The notes under the pieces: model-generated
The model's input: only the letters and a program-made list of their open reading frames with translations
What the model was told of the DNA's origin: nothing
Databases searched by the model: none
Assembly (NCBI GenBank): GCA_036785705.1
Contig: JAWUZG010000001.1
Location: 62,001 to 126,000 of the forward strand
Origin: Acanthornis magna
Lineage: Eukaryota; Chordata; Aves; Passeriformes; Acanthizidae
Reading direction: 5' to 3'
DNA: 64,000 nt
Program-made: the position numbers and the translations under genes
Part shown: positions 36,603 to 47,710 of the stretch, one piece after another
Numbering within the stretch: position 1 is the stretch's first letter
Layout: each line of letters begins with the position of its first letter

Positions 36603-36686
36603 CTCTTGGGGACAGTCCTGTGCAGGGCCAGGAGTTGGACTTGATGACCCTGGAGGGTCCCTCCCAACTCAGCATCTTCTGTGACT
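36603..36686 (+). mobile_element. CR1 LINE 3' fragment next to GGAA array
   Basis: Plus-oriented CR1 3' end: 'gtgcagggccaggagttgga', 'cttgatgaccctggaggg', 'tccctcccaactcagcatc', 'ttctgtgact'. The GGAA array starts about 40 bases past the tail position. Confidence 0.85.
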
Positions 36687-36727
36687 GGGGATAAAGAGGA
36701 AGGAAGGCAGGAAGATTCAGAAATTCA

Positions 36728-36944
36728 GGGAAGGAAGGAATGGTGCGGAAGGAAGGAATGGTGCGGAAGGAAGGAATGGTGCGGAAGGAAGGAAGGAAGG
36801 AAGGAAGGAAGGAAGGAAGGAAGGAAGGAAGGAAGGAAGGAAGGAAGGAAGGAAGGAAGGAATGGTGCGGAAGGAAGGAAGGAAGGAAGGAAGGAAGGAA
36901 GGAAGGAAGGAAGGAAGGAAGGAAGGAAGGAAGGAAGGAAGGAA
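36728..36944. repeat. (GGAA)n array with 18-bp higher-order unit
   Basis: It begins with three 18-base units of GGAAGGAAGGAATGGTGC type (36731-36784), then a pure GGAA run. One more TGGTGC interruption occurs near 36862, and a second pure run ends at 36944. The recurring TGGTGC shows amplification of an interrupted block as well as single-unit slippage. Overlapping GRKE-repeat frames are artefacts. Confidence 0.97.
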
Positions 36945-37539
36945 TCCTAGATCAGGTGTTTTTTCTTTGTCTGGTCACTCTCCCTCTCACACCCAGAGCT
37001 TTCCACACAAGATCCCACACAGACAGATCCAAACCCCTGAGGATTTTCCCAAGCACCTGTTGCTTGCCAGGCTGAAAAAGAGGAATTCCAAGGCGGTGAA
37101 GCCCAGCTACCGTGACTGCCCAACTCCGTGTCATGAGGGAACGTGCTGGTAAGGCTTCAGAGCTGCACAGGACAATCTGACGATGAAGGAAGCTGCTCTG
37201 AAGTTTTGTGGAGCCCTGGGAAGCAGTTTGGAGTTTATGAGAAGAGGACTGCTCCAAAAATTTGTGCAAAACAAGGCACCGCTACCTGCCTTTATTCCAT
37301 CGATTCTTTCATGTCCCTGAACCATTCAGGACAAAATGCAGGAGGGCCAAAACCCATCCCTAGAGCATCCCAAACACCATTGTTCCTCCTGGTGTCATTT
37401 ACAGCTCTGGTGTTAGACATCAACCCCAGATCGTGTTTAGAGACATCCTTTGGCTCTTGTGGCAGAGGAGGGAGTGAGTAGACCCATGGTGATGGATTTC
37501 TGGGTGTTACCTGCAGCCAGGGACAAGAATTGTTTATTT

Positions 37540-37886
37540 TCTTACTGTTGCTATCGAGATGATCACAACACGAAAAAAGTTCACCGGAAGAGCTTCTTGG
37601 TCAGAGGAAAGGAAGAAGTAACTCTTTATTTTCCAAAGCCTTTTTATACTATTTTCCAACACTCAAGTCACACATCCATTGGCTCTCAATTCACCACCCC
37701 ACAATATCATTGGCTACCTACAGCCGAACAACATCTTGGAAAAACACCACCTGCATGAGCCTGGCTATCTCTGTTTACGAATTCCTGCTTGTTCTGAACT
37801 ACAGAGCCACTGTGAGAATTGAGAATAACAAGTTGCTCTCACGGTAAAGTAGCTCTTACTTTGTGCCTATGACTCCACACTCTTAC
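37540..37886 (-). mobile_element. solo LTR, minus strand, with probable 6-bp target duplication
   Basis: The body is 37546-37880. TCTTAC occurs immediately before it (37540-37545) and immediately after it (37881-37886). The TG...CA interval ends at 37879, leaving one extra base. On the minus strand two CCAAT boxes (37709-37713 and 37678-37682), a TATA-like TATAAAAA (37641-37648) and AATAAA (37625-37630) occur in promoter-to-poly(A) order. A 6-bp duplication is typical of ERVK/alpha/beta-type integration. No internal viral genes are present. Confidence 0.72.
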
Positions 37887-38590
37887 AGCCTCAGGCTCTT
37901 CCCCTCTGGAGAATGAAAAGTTTCCTCACGGTTACCAAACACTGGGGTTCACAAAGGGTTTGCAGTGAGCAGGAATTTGGTTTCTTCTGTGTATTTCAGG
38001 CAACATTTTTCATGCACAAAACAACAGATGAACACGGCTGTTCCCTGCTGAGCGCCATTACCGCTCCCTGGCTGAGCTGTTCCCTACTCGAGGACAGCAA
38101 ATGGAAAAGATTTCCATATCCAGCACAGAGGAGCATGGAGGTTGAGTCAGGTGGCCAGTCAGGACCCACATTAACCTCTCAAAATTCTGCAAAATAACTG
38201 CAAAATTCCCTGCAGGATCACTGATGGAGAGAGCAGGCCAGTTTTAGATCTCCCCTATCTTCTTTCCCTTTTTTCCTTCAAGATTTAGCATTTTACACAC
38301 CAAGGCTCATTTGTTCTGGGAGAGGTTTGCTCCCATTTGGTAAAAACAGCTGTTAAGCTTGCAGACAGGTTCCAATCCAGATGCTAAATATCTCCCCCTG
38401 CTAATGTTTCTGCCCTCTTCCACAAAACCCCTCTCCTCCTTCCTCAGTCCCAAGTTAAATAAATTAATAAAATCAGCTTTTGCTCTCTTGTATTTATGGC
38501 TGAATGGGGAAATCTTTACATTTGTCCCCATCACTGCTTCTTGAACTAATGATTATTAGTCTACCAGGAGACTGGATTCCTAAGGTTATA

Positions 38591-38610
38591 AGTCTTAAGA
38601 GCTTAAGACT
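38591..38610. repeat. 20-bp near-perfect palindrome
   Basis: AGTCTTAAG and CTTAAGACT are exact 9-base inverted arms separated by AG. It lies in AT-rich unique sequence with no element recognised around it. Confidence 0.85.
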
Positions 38611-39527
38611 GAGATTTTTAAAACCAAACACCTTGAAAATACTTTTAAGTGATCACCTTTACTCCTAACTATTGAAATAAACTCAAAAAAATTTTGGAAA
38701 AGGAATATTCCCAGGCTGGGGGGCCAGACTGCTTCCACAACAATCATGCTAAATCCTGGACATGGGAGATGTCCAAAGAGATGAGACAACACCTCAACAT
38801 TGCCCTTCAGTGATGGGAAATGAGATCCTCTCCTCTCTTGGCCTCAGTTGTTCTGTCTGGAGAAAGAAATTCCTGTTGGTTCTGTTTCCAAAGTCTTTTG
38901 TGCCCTCCCATCCCTCTAGGGTGGAAAAGCTTTATTTTTCAGCATTTATGTCAAAGAGGTCAATCCTGAGTGACTATTGCTCCTTTCAGTCCTAACACTG
39001 CAGAGGTAAAAGCTGCAGCTCATCCCAGGACTGATTTGCTCCCAAGGCTGACAAAATTCTGCATAAACAATGCCACCATTTTTCTGGAGTTGCCAAGGGA
39101 TCAATTAACAAAACACTTTGTTTTTTTCTGAACAGCCAAAAAAAAAATTGATGGAAAATCAAGTAAATTATTTTGGGAGTATAATATAAATACTTTTCAT
39201 GTCCTTAGAATAGGAGCTGTTGGACTTCCTGCAGAGGTGGTGGGTTTTTTTTTTGGGGGGGGATATTTATTCAGTTTTTTTGCTTAGGGTCCATCAGAAC
39301 TGTCATTTATCCAACGATGTTTATCAGCAGGATGCATGGGATGCCCACATATCCCTGGGAATTAATTTCCCATGCCATTCCTCACATTCCTCTGACCAAG
39401 GTTTATACAGCCTGGGGTCTGCAGCTCCCTGGGCTCTAACCTTCCACTGTGCTGTGTCTTGCACAGAGTCCTGGGATCATCTCAGATGGATATTTCCATC
39501 TAAAATTTGCCATCTCCTATCACAACC

Positions 39528-39600
39528 AGATTGGAAAAGACCTTTGAGATCATCAAATTCAACCTCTGACCTAAGACCACCTTGTCAACCTGGCCATGAA
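39528..39600 (-). mobile_element. CR1 LINE fragment, older subfamily
   Basis: Reverse CR1 3' sequence: 'gattggaaaagacctttgag', 'atcatcaaattcaacctctg' and 'caacctggccatgaa'. It is diverged, about 73 bases. Confidence 0.65.
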
Positions 39601-39899
39601 AGCACCTGAGCTTTGGGTTCTGTGAGGAACAAATGTGATTTGGGTGCCATTCTCCTGCCAAATCAAACAGAAACCCCAAGCCACAAAAAAGTGCTTTTTC
39701 TCACCCTAAAATAGAGGGTTTTGTGAGCCCAGGGTTGATCACTGACATTGATGAGGAGATCTTCATGAACTCACGTGTGGGCTTTTTTGTAAATCCATCC
39801 TTAACCACAAATGTCATCGAACAGCTTTGTTTACACAGCTAAACTCCCCTCCCGTCTGGAGTATTTTTAATCTACAAATCTGCACCTGATCTGAGTGTC

Positions 39900-40150
39900 C
39901 TGGCTCCCTCCAGGCAGCTGAGATTGAGTTGAGATCATCGGAGCAGCTAAAGCCGCCGTTCATCCGATGAGAAGGGGATGCCGTCTCTGGGAGAGACTAA
40001 TCACACGGAATTTCACTGCCCGCACCGACTGTCTCTCCTGATAAAGATCACTGAGATTGACACGCTCAGAGACACATTCTCTGTTGTATCGGTGGATAAT
40101 TGTCCAGACTCCTTCCATAATCACTGCTGAGATTGGCACCTGCACTCCTG
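39900..40150. other. candidate conserved noncoding element
   Basis: Repeat-free block with CpG-containing motifs unusual for its surroundings ('aaagccgccgttcatccgat', 'gtatcggtggataattgtcc', 'gagactaatcacacgg'). It might be conserved regulatory DNA. There is no plausible coding frame. Confidence 0.28.
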
Positions 40151-40372
40151 CCTCCCTCTCGGGTGCCTCACACGGTGACAGCCCCATCCTCTTCCTCCTG
40201 GTGGCAGAGGGGACGTGGAGACTCCACTCCTTTTGTGTCACCCACAAAAATCTGGTTGTCTACCCATGACTTCTGCAGGAATGGGAGGAGCCCTGGAGAC
40301 ACACGTGTGAGTTGAAAAGCTCCTGCCTGAGGAGGCAGATTTCACTTGCTCTGGGTAATTTTGTTCAGAGAC

Positions 40373-40522
40373 ACAGAATCATGGAATTACAGAAAGCCTA
40401 GAGGTCAAAGAGACCTTAAAATAATCTTGTTCCAAACCCATGGGCAGGGACACCTCCAACTAGACCAGGTTTTACTCCAAGCTCTGTCCAGCTAGGCTTT
40501 GGACACTTCCAGAGGTGGGACA
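40373..40522 (-). mobile_element. CR1 LINE 3' fragment
   Basis: Reverse CR1 end: 'acagaatcatggaattacag', 'aaagagaccttaaaataatc', 'cccatgggcagggacacctcc', 'aactagaccaggttttactc' and 'ggacacttccagaggtggg'. Several small indels mark moderate age. Confidence 0.88.
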
Positions 40523-41561
40523 GCAGAACCCAACTTTTGCTGCAGTCTGTGGATATCCATGAAGATGTTGAGGTGGGAATGATGCTGTAGGACCTTGTCC
40601 TGCAAATCTCAGCATCCTTCCACCCTCCCCAGTACCAATGGCTTCCAACCTCACCACGGGAGAGAAAATTACAGATATACTGACAAAAGAACTATTTTGA
40701 TCCATGTCAGCTGCAGATTGGCCCCACCCCAGGCCTGCACATGCCCACAGAAGCAGAAGATGAAGCAACTGTTGTGAAAGATTCAGCAAAGGAATATAAA
40801 TGCACATTTGTTGATTAAGAGTTCCCTTTGGCTTTGCCACTGAATCCCTCTACAAAAATACTCCTGTTGTTCTCCTCAGAGGGATTATTTTTTCATCTTC
40901 TTCTCCACCAAAAATTGAGAAATATGTTGTGTGAAATATCAAGACTAATTAGACCAAATGGTGCTCAGATCTGTTGCTGGTTTTCTGGAGGATTGCTGAC
41001 AGCTTAGGAGACTTTATTTTTCTTTCTTGTTAACTAATTACGAACAATCCTTCACACGGTTGAAAATTCCTATGGAGACATTAATGAATGTGGGATGGCT
41101 GTGGGAATGGGGAAAGTGTTTGGAAGGGTGTGGGGTTGAGAAAGGGGATGTTCTCGTGGTGGGATTGTTTTGGAGTGCACAGCACATGTGGGGAGGGAAG
41201 CACATTTAGGAACAAAGGGGAATGAGAAAGGGAAGGAATATCTGCCCTTTTGAGGGTGGATTTATGTGGGTTCATGGTTTTCTGAAGCATGCAGTGGTTC
41301 AGGGCTGCATTTTTGAGGGTGGGGAGGTTTCTCTTGTGGTGGGAGGGAGGGTTTGCATGAGGAGCTGCTGATCTGTGGGGCTGGGATGCAGGTGATACCT
41401 GGAATGTGAGGATTTGGGGTGGAGGCAAGGAGAGGGACTTTGGAGTGGCCAAGGCATTGCAAGCCTGGAGAGCTCAGCCAGAGCTGGTTCACTTGTCTGA
41501 GAATGGCAACAAATAAGCCAGAGGTGGCTGCAAAAAGGACCATGGCATGGAGCTGTGCCTG

Positions 41562-41800
41562 GCAGAGTTTAGATTGGAGATCAGGAAAAGGTTCTTCCCC
41601 CTGAACAGGCTCCCCAGGGAATGGTCACAGCCCTGGAGACCATTCCCTGGGGAGAATGAGAACCCAAGCCTGACAGAGATCAAGAAGTGTTTGGACAATG
41701 CTCTCAGGCTCACAGTGGAATTTTTGGGGGTGTCCCGTGCAGGGTTGGGAGTTGGAGTCAATGTCCTTGATGGTCCCTTTCCAAACCCATGATTCTTTAG
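41562..41800 (+). mobile_element. CR1 LINE 3' end with internal fold-back insertion
   Basis: Plus-oriented CR1: 'gcagagtttagattggagat', 'gaacaggctccccaggga', 'atggtcacagccctgg', 'cctgacagagatcaagaagt', 'gacaatgctctcaggctcac', 'tgcagggttgggagttgg', ending near 41800. Between the 'cacagccc' and 'cctgacagag' blocks, where sister copies are nearly contiguous, an extra segment repeats the preceding 17 bases in inverted orientation (see 41610-41654). Confidence 0.9.
41610..41654. repeat. 17-bp perfect inverted repeat inside a CR1 copy
   Basis: CTCCCCAGGGAATGGTC (41610-41626) is followed, after an 11-base spacer, by its exact reverse complement (41638-41654). The left arm is normal CR1 sequence and the right arm is the inserted inverted copy. 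The likely origin is template switching on a fold-back during reverse transcription or later DNA repair. Confidence 0.95.
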
Positions 41801-42258
41801 TTCCATCAAAGCTGAAATCACGGAGAGCAGAACTCCTGGGAGGGCTCCTGAGCTGAGCAAACACCTCAGTGGGGACGAGGAATCCTCAGTTTCCATGATT
41901 CATGTGCTGTGAGCAAAGGTCAATCCCACAATGAATTCACAGAGCTGGGTTAGTCCCAAGGATGGGCTGTTAATTAGAGCCCCATAAGGAGGGGTGCTTC
42001 AAACTTTCTAAAACAGTTCCAAAATACAAAATTCCACTTCAGCATCCTCCTCCTGTCATGCCAGACCTTGCAGAGGGCAGAACTCCACCATTTCTGTGAC
42101 CAGAGATGGGTTTGTGCAAACCCTGGGGTGAGATGTGAGAATCCAGACCTTGTCTCCAGCTCACAGAGGTCCCTCAGCAGCAGGATCTGAGCAAACCTGG
42201 ACTTCACCACCTCCTGCTCTCATCCCAGATTTTTTTTTAATTCTGTTTTTTTGAGGGC

Positions 42259-42277
42259 TTTTTTTTTTTTTTTTTTT
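42259..42277 (+). repeat. poly-T run (19)
   Basis: Uninterrupted T run in a T-rich stretch. No retroposed sequence is recognised next to it. Confidence 0.9.
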
Positions 42278-42289
42278 GCTGGTGTTAGT

Positions 42290-42440
42290 TCCAGGCACAA
42301 TGAGCTGACAGCTACATTAAGAGACCTGAAAATACCATAGCAGAACTAAAGCAATTATTGTAATGTAGTTTAACAGAGGCTGTAATGAGAGAGAATTAAA
42401 AATGTGCCAGTCTCATCACAATTCGATGTTCCTTTGACCT
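42290..42440. other. candidate conserved noncoding element
   Basis: AT-rich, repeat-free block just after the poly-T run, with 'gcaattattgtaatgtag' and 'gagagaattaaaaatg' cores. Coding potential is negligible. Regulatory role is inferred only from texture. Confidence 0.28.
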
Positions 42441-43639
42441 TCCAGGGGTACTGTCAGATGAGGAACCGAGCAACCCCTCCGCTGTTCCCTTCTTTTTTCA
42501 TGTCAGAACAAGGAGCAAGCAAGGGAGAAAGCAAAAAATTAACCAAACACCAATCAAAAGTGGTAGTAATCCCCGGGATCAGGGAAGGGATGGCGTGGAA
42601 AGCATCAGAGCATCCACCAGCCCAGACATGAGAGCTGGAGGGCATCATTAAGAGCTAAAATCCCCACAGATAAACACCTGCAGGTCGTGCTTTAGCAGAA
42701 GACCTCAGCTACACAATCCAGTGAGACATCTCGGTGGTTATGGAGCTCCACAGGGCATCCTCTGGGCTCCAGAGCAGGGAAGAAGCACTGACCCTGTGCC
42801 CTGCTCTTCCATAAAATATCTGAGAGTGAAAAGAGGCTTGAGAAGTTGTTAAAGTAAGGAAGGGATCAGGAGGAGGCTGTTCCCACGTGGCAAAACCCGA
42901 TGTGTTTGTTTTGTACTACTCCGAGCCTTCTCTGCTTGGGATCAGGACCAAAACCACAGGAAAAGATGTTCTTTGAAAACAGACTTTTGTGCTCATCGTT
43001 AAAAGGGGCTGGGGGAAGTTATGGCTGAGGGGATGAACTCAAACACAGAAAGAAGTGGAAAACAGCCTGGCTTTCAGTTGTGTTCTCATGAAACAAACAG
43101 GTCCCTGAGCCCTGAAGTTATCAAGAAATATTCTTTCTTTTTTCGGTTTCTGACTTTGGAACAGCTTGGAGACAACAGCCTCAGACATCTCCTCTGTTTC
43201 CTGCTTATTTTTAGATAAAGCAGTGCGTGTCAGACAGCTCACCTGGCCTGGAGGTCAGAGGAGTGGCGAAGCACTTTTCTAAATGTGTCACCAAGTGCCA
43301 CCCGAGAGGCCCTGAGGTGTCTGAGGATGGAAGGCATGGCACGGGACCATCTGGAGAGCTGTGCCGTTCTGAGCTGGAAGTGGAGGCCAGGTTGGACACC
43401 CTGGGACATCTCAAATGGCATTTGATGGCTGTGCAGGCAGCTGGATCCCACTCAGGGCGGTCCAACCATGACAAAGTGCAGCTGATTGTCTCATGGAAGC
43501 CTTCATCACCTTCCTCTGCTGTCTGCTCTCTCCAGTCCCAACGATGGCAAAGCTGAGCGTCCCTCAAACACAGTGCAGAGCACGGAGGGAATGGTGATCA
43601 TGCACTGCTCAGAGGGGGAGAGGATTTTCCCGGGAAAAC

Positions 43640-44140
43640 ATGGCTGTAGGATTTGCCGTCTGAGGTGTAGGTGCTGTTTGTTTCAGACGGTCGGGACGGA
43701 GATGAGAGACCTCTGGAGTTTGGTCTTAGAGCATGAGGTTTATTGTGAAAGGTGTGATTGTAGGAGACCTGCCAGGAGCTGCCAGACACAGCTCAGAGCA
43801 GGGCAGAGAGGTGAGAGAGAGAGAAGTACAGAATACCGAATACAGAATAAAAGTACCATGGTTGCCATTTACAATACAATAAATCATCTTCTGTGCTGAA
43901 TATTCTAATTTTCACTAACTAATCTAGAACAAGCTACAAATCCTACAACATTTACATACAGCCTAGGAGAGTCATTGCATTACCATACGGCGTTAGATTT
44001 TAAACTCTAAAAACTGCTTTTGGGACCCTCTGCTAAGTTGGTAGGGTCTGCTCTGACCCTTGGACCTGTCTGCAAGCAGAGGGGATTGTTTAATCAAAGA
44101 GGGTGGTGAGCCTTCAGTGGCCAAACCATTGTTTTCCTGT
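43640..44140 (-). mobile_element. LTR-like element, minus strand
   Basis: On the minus strand an AATAAA lies at 43739-43744 inside a U5/R-like block ('cttagagcatgaggtttatt' on plus). Upstream of it is an AT-rich body, then a block with 'gggtctgctctgacccttgg' (44044-44063) that resembles avian ERVL-type LTR sequence as I remember the family. Short inverted CCGTCTGA/TCAGACGG arms sit at 43656-43663 and 43683-43690. I could not fix the ends or find a target duplication. No viral coding sequence is present. Confidence 0.5.
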
Positions 44141-44439
44141 TATTTAGTAACTGGGGTTTGGTATCTCAAAACTTGTCTTCATTTCAATCTCGCTTACAGT
44201 TTCCATATTCTCAGCATCTTTTGCCAGGTAGTCATATTTAAAAGGCTTTCCTATTTCATCCTCCCCAACACACTGCTTTTGAGACACTTCTCTGCTCAAT
44301 TTTAGTGCCACATCTGGTCCAGCACAGACACTTAATTGCAGGGCTCTCTTCTGTGTTTTGCTGGCAGTGATGGGATCAATTTTAGGCAGCAGTGCCTCCT
44401 TACACCACCAGGACCAGTGGGAAGGCTATTATGGGACAG

Positions 44440-45100
44440 GTATTTCACATCATGGTTTTGCTTTTGTTATTAATGCTGCCCTTCTGTGCTGCTTTGGGCT
44501 GAGTGTTAGTATAATAGACTAATAATAAGTATTATATTTTGATCCAACTGTTAATGCTGTAATTAAGCTAAAAAAAGAGGTGGTTTTTTTTCCCCTCACA
44601 GACAGAGTGTGTGCTGTTAACAAGATTTTAAGGGTCAGGAAATGAAGGGGCACTGAACTTGCAGAGCTGTCTCTCTGTGATCAGCCACTTTCTCTTTTTT
44701 TATCTAAATGAACATGCAAATACAAACCACAGGCCCAGTCTTTTTGCCATTTTCTCATTGTAGTCCTCTCCAACCATTTTCCTATCATTTTCCAGAAGGC
44801 TCAAGCAGAGTTGGGTAAAATGTTTGCAGGTTTGTGTCCTTTAAAAGAAAAATCCTGTGACTAGGGGACAAAAATGCAATGAAAAAGATTGGATCAAGAT
44901 ACCCTGCTCATTAAAGTCAGGAAGCAGTACAATCTGAAAGGTCTTAACTCTCAGTCCAAAAATAAAAACGCCTTTTCCTCTCCCTTTTATTTCTTCCCAA
45001 GCCATTTCAACACTGCTTACTTCTGCAAAAGCGATCTTGATAAACTTTAAAAATGCTGCAGATCCTCTGACTTTATTGGAATTCCCCGTTACAAAAATAT
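44440..45100. other. candidate conserved noncoding stretch
   Basis: Repeat-free, AT-rich, with an octamer ATGCAAAT (44714-44721), 'ctgtaattaagct' and a nearby 'aaaccacagg' Runx-like site. There are no open frames of note. Conservation is untested. Confidence 0.28.
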
Positions 45101-45367
45101 CTTAGCTGAGGACTGAGTGTGCTGGGCACTGAAAGCGCTCAGCTGTGTGCTGCAGCTCTCAAACAGACAGCACAGATTTGCTTTCAGGTTCTTGGGTTTT
45201 TGAAAGCAGAAGGACTTTTTTTAAGGAAGAGGATTGACAGCTTGTTGAGGGGGATGATCCTTCCCCTCTGCTGAGGCCACATCTGGGGTGGTTCCCAGCA
45301 CAAGAGAGGCATGGATGTACTGGATATATAAATATATATAAAGAAAATCTGTTTAAAGTCATAAAAT

Positions 45368-45402
45368 TTTTTTTTTTATTTTTTTAAATTTTTTTTTTTT
45401 TT
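45368..45402 (+). repeat. T-rich low-complexity tract
   Basis: T runs separated by short A-containing interruptions, 40 bases before a CR1 fragment. Confidence 0.85.
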
Positions 45403-45439
45403 GTGGAACTGGTTGAACACTGGAGCCTCTGAGAGGCTG

Positions 45440-45577
45440 TCCCCAAGGCCACATTGGACAGGGCTTGGAGTAACCTGGGACAGTGGAAGGTGTCCCTGCC
45501 CATGGCTGGGGATTGGAACTGGATGATTCTTAAGGTCCCTTCCAACCCAAACCAATCTATGATTTGATGCTTCTGTG
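45440..45577 (+). mobile_element. CR1 LINE 3' end
   Basis: Plus-oriented CR1 terminal part: 'ccaaggccacattggacagg', 'gcttggagtaacctggg', 'gtggaaggtgtccctgccc', 'cttccaacccaaaccaatc' and a decayed tail to 45577. It is heavily 5'-truncated. Confidence 0.92.
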
Positions 45578-47430
45578 AAAAACTGGAGTTTTATCCCAAA
45601 CTATAACCAAAAGCATGAATCATCCATGGAGGCAGATGGGTGACAGCAGGAAAGGAGCTGTGCAGGAATTATTAGACCATTGGTGTTCTTGCGGTATCCA
45701 GAAATAAGAGGTATCCCATGGAACCTGATGAAGGAGTCTCTGGAAAGAAGGAAGGATCTCAGTGTGAGGGAGAAGTTTTGATGTTAACTGGTGCTTTGAC
45801 ACATTTCTGTCTCCCTGCCACCTGAGCCCTGCACAGCCAAGCTTCAAACACCTTCCCAGCTGGAAATAAACTGAAAAATAGTACATGTTTTCCAAGTATT
45901 AAAGCACTTTCCTAAATAAACCTGGGGTATACACCAGGGAGGATGAAGAGGTACTTAATAAAAGTGACAGTGCTACCATCAGTGAAAATGAGGATAAATA
46001 GAGCAGGAATTGGTTTAGGGTGGGAATTAGAATTAAAACTCACCCTCTGCTGTAGATCAGCCTCCCTTCAGGACCAGAAACAGAAGTGTTAATTTGCCTC
46101 CTACTCACTTGATGTGATGGAGTGAACGTGACAGGGGAGAGGATGACCTTATACCTCAGCCTATCCTAGACACGGTTACGAGGATTGTTTCTGAAAGGAA
46201 ATGTAGGAATTATCTCACTTCTGCAAGAGAAACTCCAACTCTCCTGTTAATAAAACTTGGGCTCTGAGTACTCCTGAAGCTGGGGAGAGATTTTTTCCTG
46301 GGAGTGGGTCATGGAAAACAGCAGGAGAAAGGCAGAATTGCTTTCACAGAGGCCATAAACCCAAGTTTCTTCAGCCCATCTCCATGCTTGTTGTCCACGT
46401 GGCTGTGAAGGACGATATGGCAGCTCAGAATTCATGATCTTAGAAACAAAAACTCAGATTCTTTGCCCTTTACAAAAATCTGTAACACCAGGAATTTTCC
46501 ACTCTTGAGAGTGAGCAGATGGGAGGAACCTCCCTTAAATGCCATCTGCAGCACCACCATAATTTCATAACTCCTGCTTGTCATGAAAGATTCCTTTTTA
46601 AGTCAAAGAAGCCTGGTCTGGGGGAGAAAATGGGAAATCTGAGCCTGCATTCCTTGTTTCCCTGTATTGGCACACAGAGAGGAGGTAAACACCATGAATC
46701 CAATTTTAGGAGATGGATGGGTGCCCTGAACAGGTACAGATATTTATGATGATGTGAAGGAACACAATGACCCCAAGACCCTTGGGTTCCTTCCTTCGCT
46801 CCTCCAGTGACCACTCCATTCCATCTGATTCACACCTATTTCAGGAAAGGGTAATTTTCTCCCTGGAAACTCTTCTCTGTCTCTCCACGGACACTAGAAA
46901 ACCCTTGGAAAACCAACTTGGAGCAGATGCCATTACATGGCTAAAGCTGTAGGTTGAATCCAAACCTGCACAACTCACCCAAGAGGAGGCAGAAGTGGAG
47001 AACTGACTCACGGGGCACTCAGCCACCCTCTGGAATAGCTCTGGAAATGCTAGATAACAAATATCTCCTCTTGGAGACGCAGAGAGGAAACTCAAGCCTC
47101 TCCACCACAATCATCCAGGGCAGTGTGAGATGGGTCAGTCTAGCTCACTGGGAAACGCACACCAGGAACATTGCCACAGCTGGAGGCTGCTGGACCCTGC
47201 AGATCTCACAGACTAGAAAAAAAACATTTATCTCAGAAAAATGAAGCAGGAAGGGAAGATCTGTGTGTGTGGTGAACCTACATCTAAAATTCAATCTCCA
47301 CCTAATCTAAATAATACAAGTTTTTGGGTGAGGTGGAAAGAAGGAGGTGAGCAGGGGAAAGGTGTCCATGGACCAGTTTCTCAGCAGAGACTAGGCCTCT
47401 CTGCTTCTGCTTAATTGATTAATTCCTTCT
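45578..47430. other. unannotated non-coding stretch
   Basis: No gene or repeat family recognised over about 1.85 kb. The 46950-47230 part has a composition unlike its surroundings (GC-richer and CA-rich) but I cannot identify it. Confidence 0.4.
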
Positions 47431-47439
47431 TAGCAGAGT

Positions 47440-47710
47440 CATCTGTTTGATGTGCTTTTCCATAAAAGCAGTTCAGAAAGTTCATGGGAGTTAATCCGTG
47501 AAGATGGCTGGAGCTGCAAAGCCAAGCATCTGATTAAAGGACGAGGAGATCGCTCACAGCTTAGCTGCTTTCAAAGTTGTTCCCAAAGTCTTTGCTAACC
47601 TTCATATTTCAAAGTTCATTCCTTGGCACTGGGGAATTTAAAGGCGAAGGCTCCTTTTTAGCGGTGGGATTATTATCGTGATCAAAAAGCCGAGGAAATA
47701 AATTCCGAGG
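47440..47710. other. candidate conserved noncoding element
   Basis: Repeat-free block with 'agcatctgattaaaggacg' and 'gtgggattattatcgtgatc' (a bicoid/OTX-like GGATTA core) and GATCAAAAAG, a TCF/LEF-like site. Regulatory function is inference. Confidence 0.3.
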
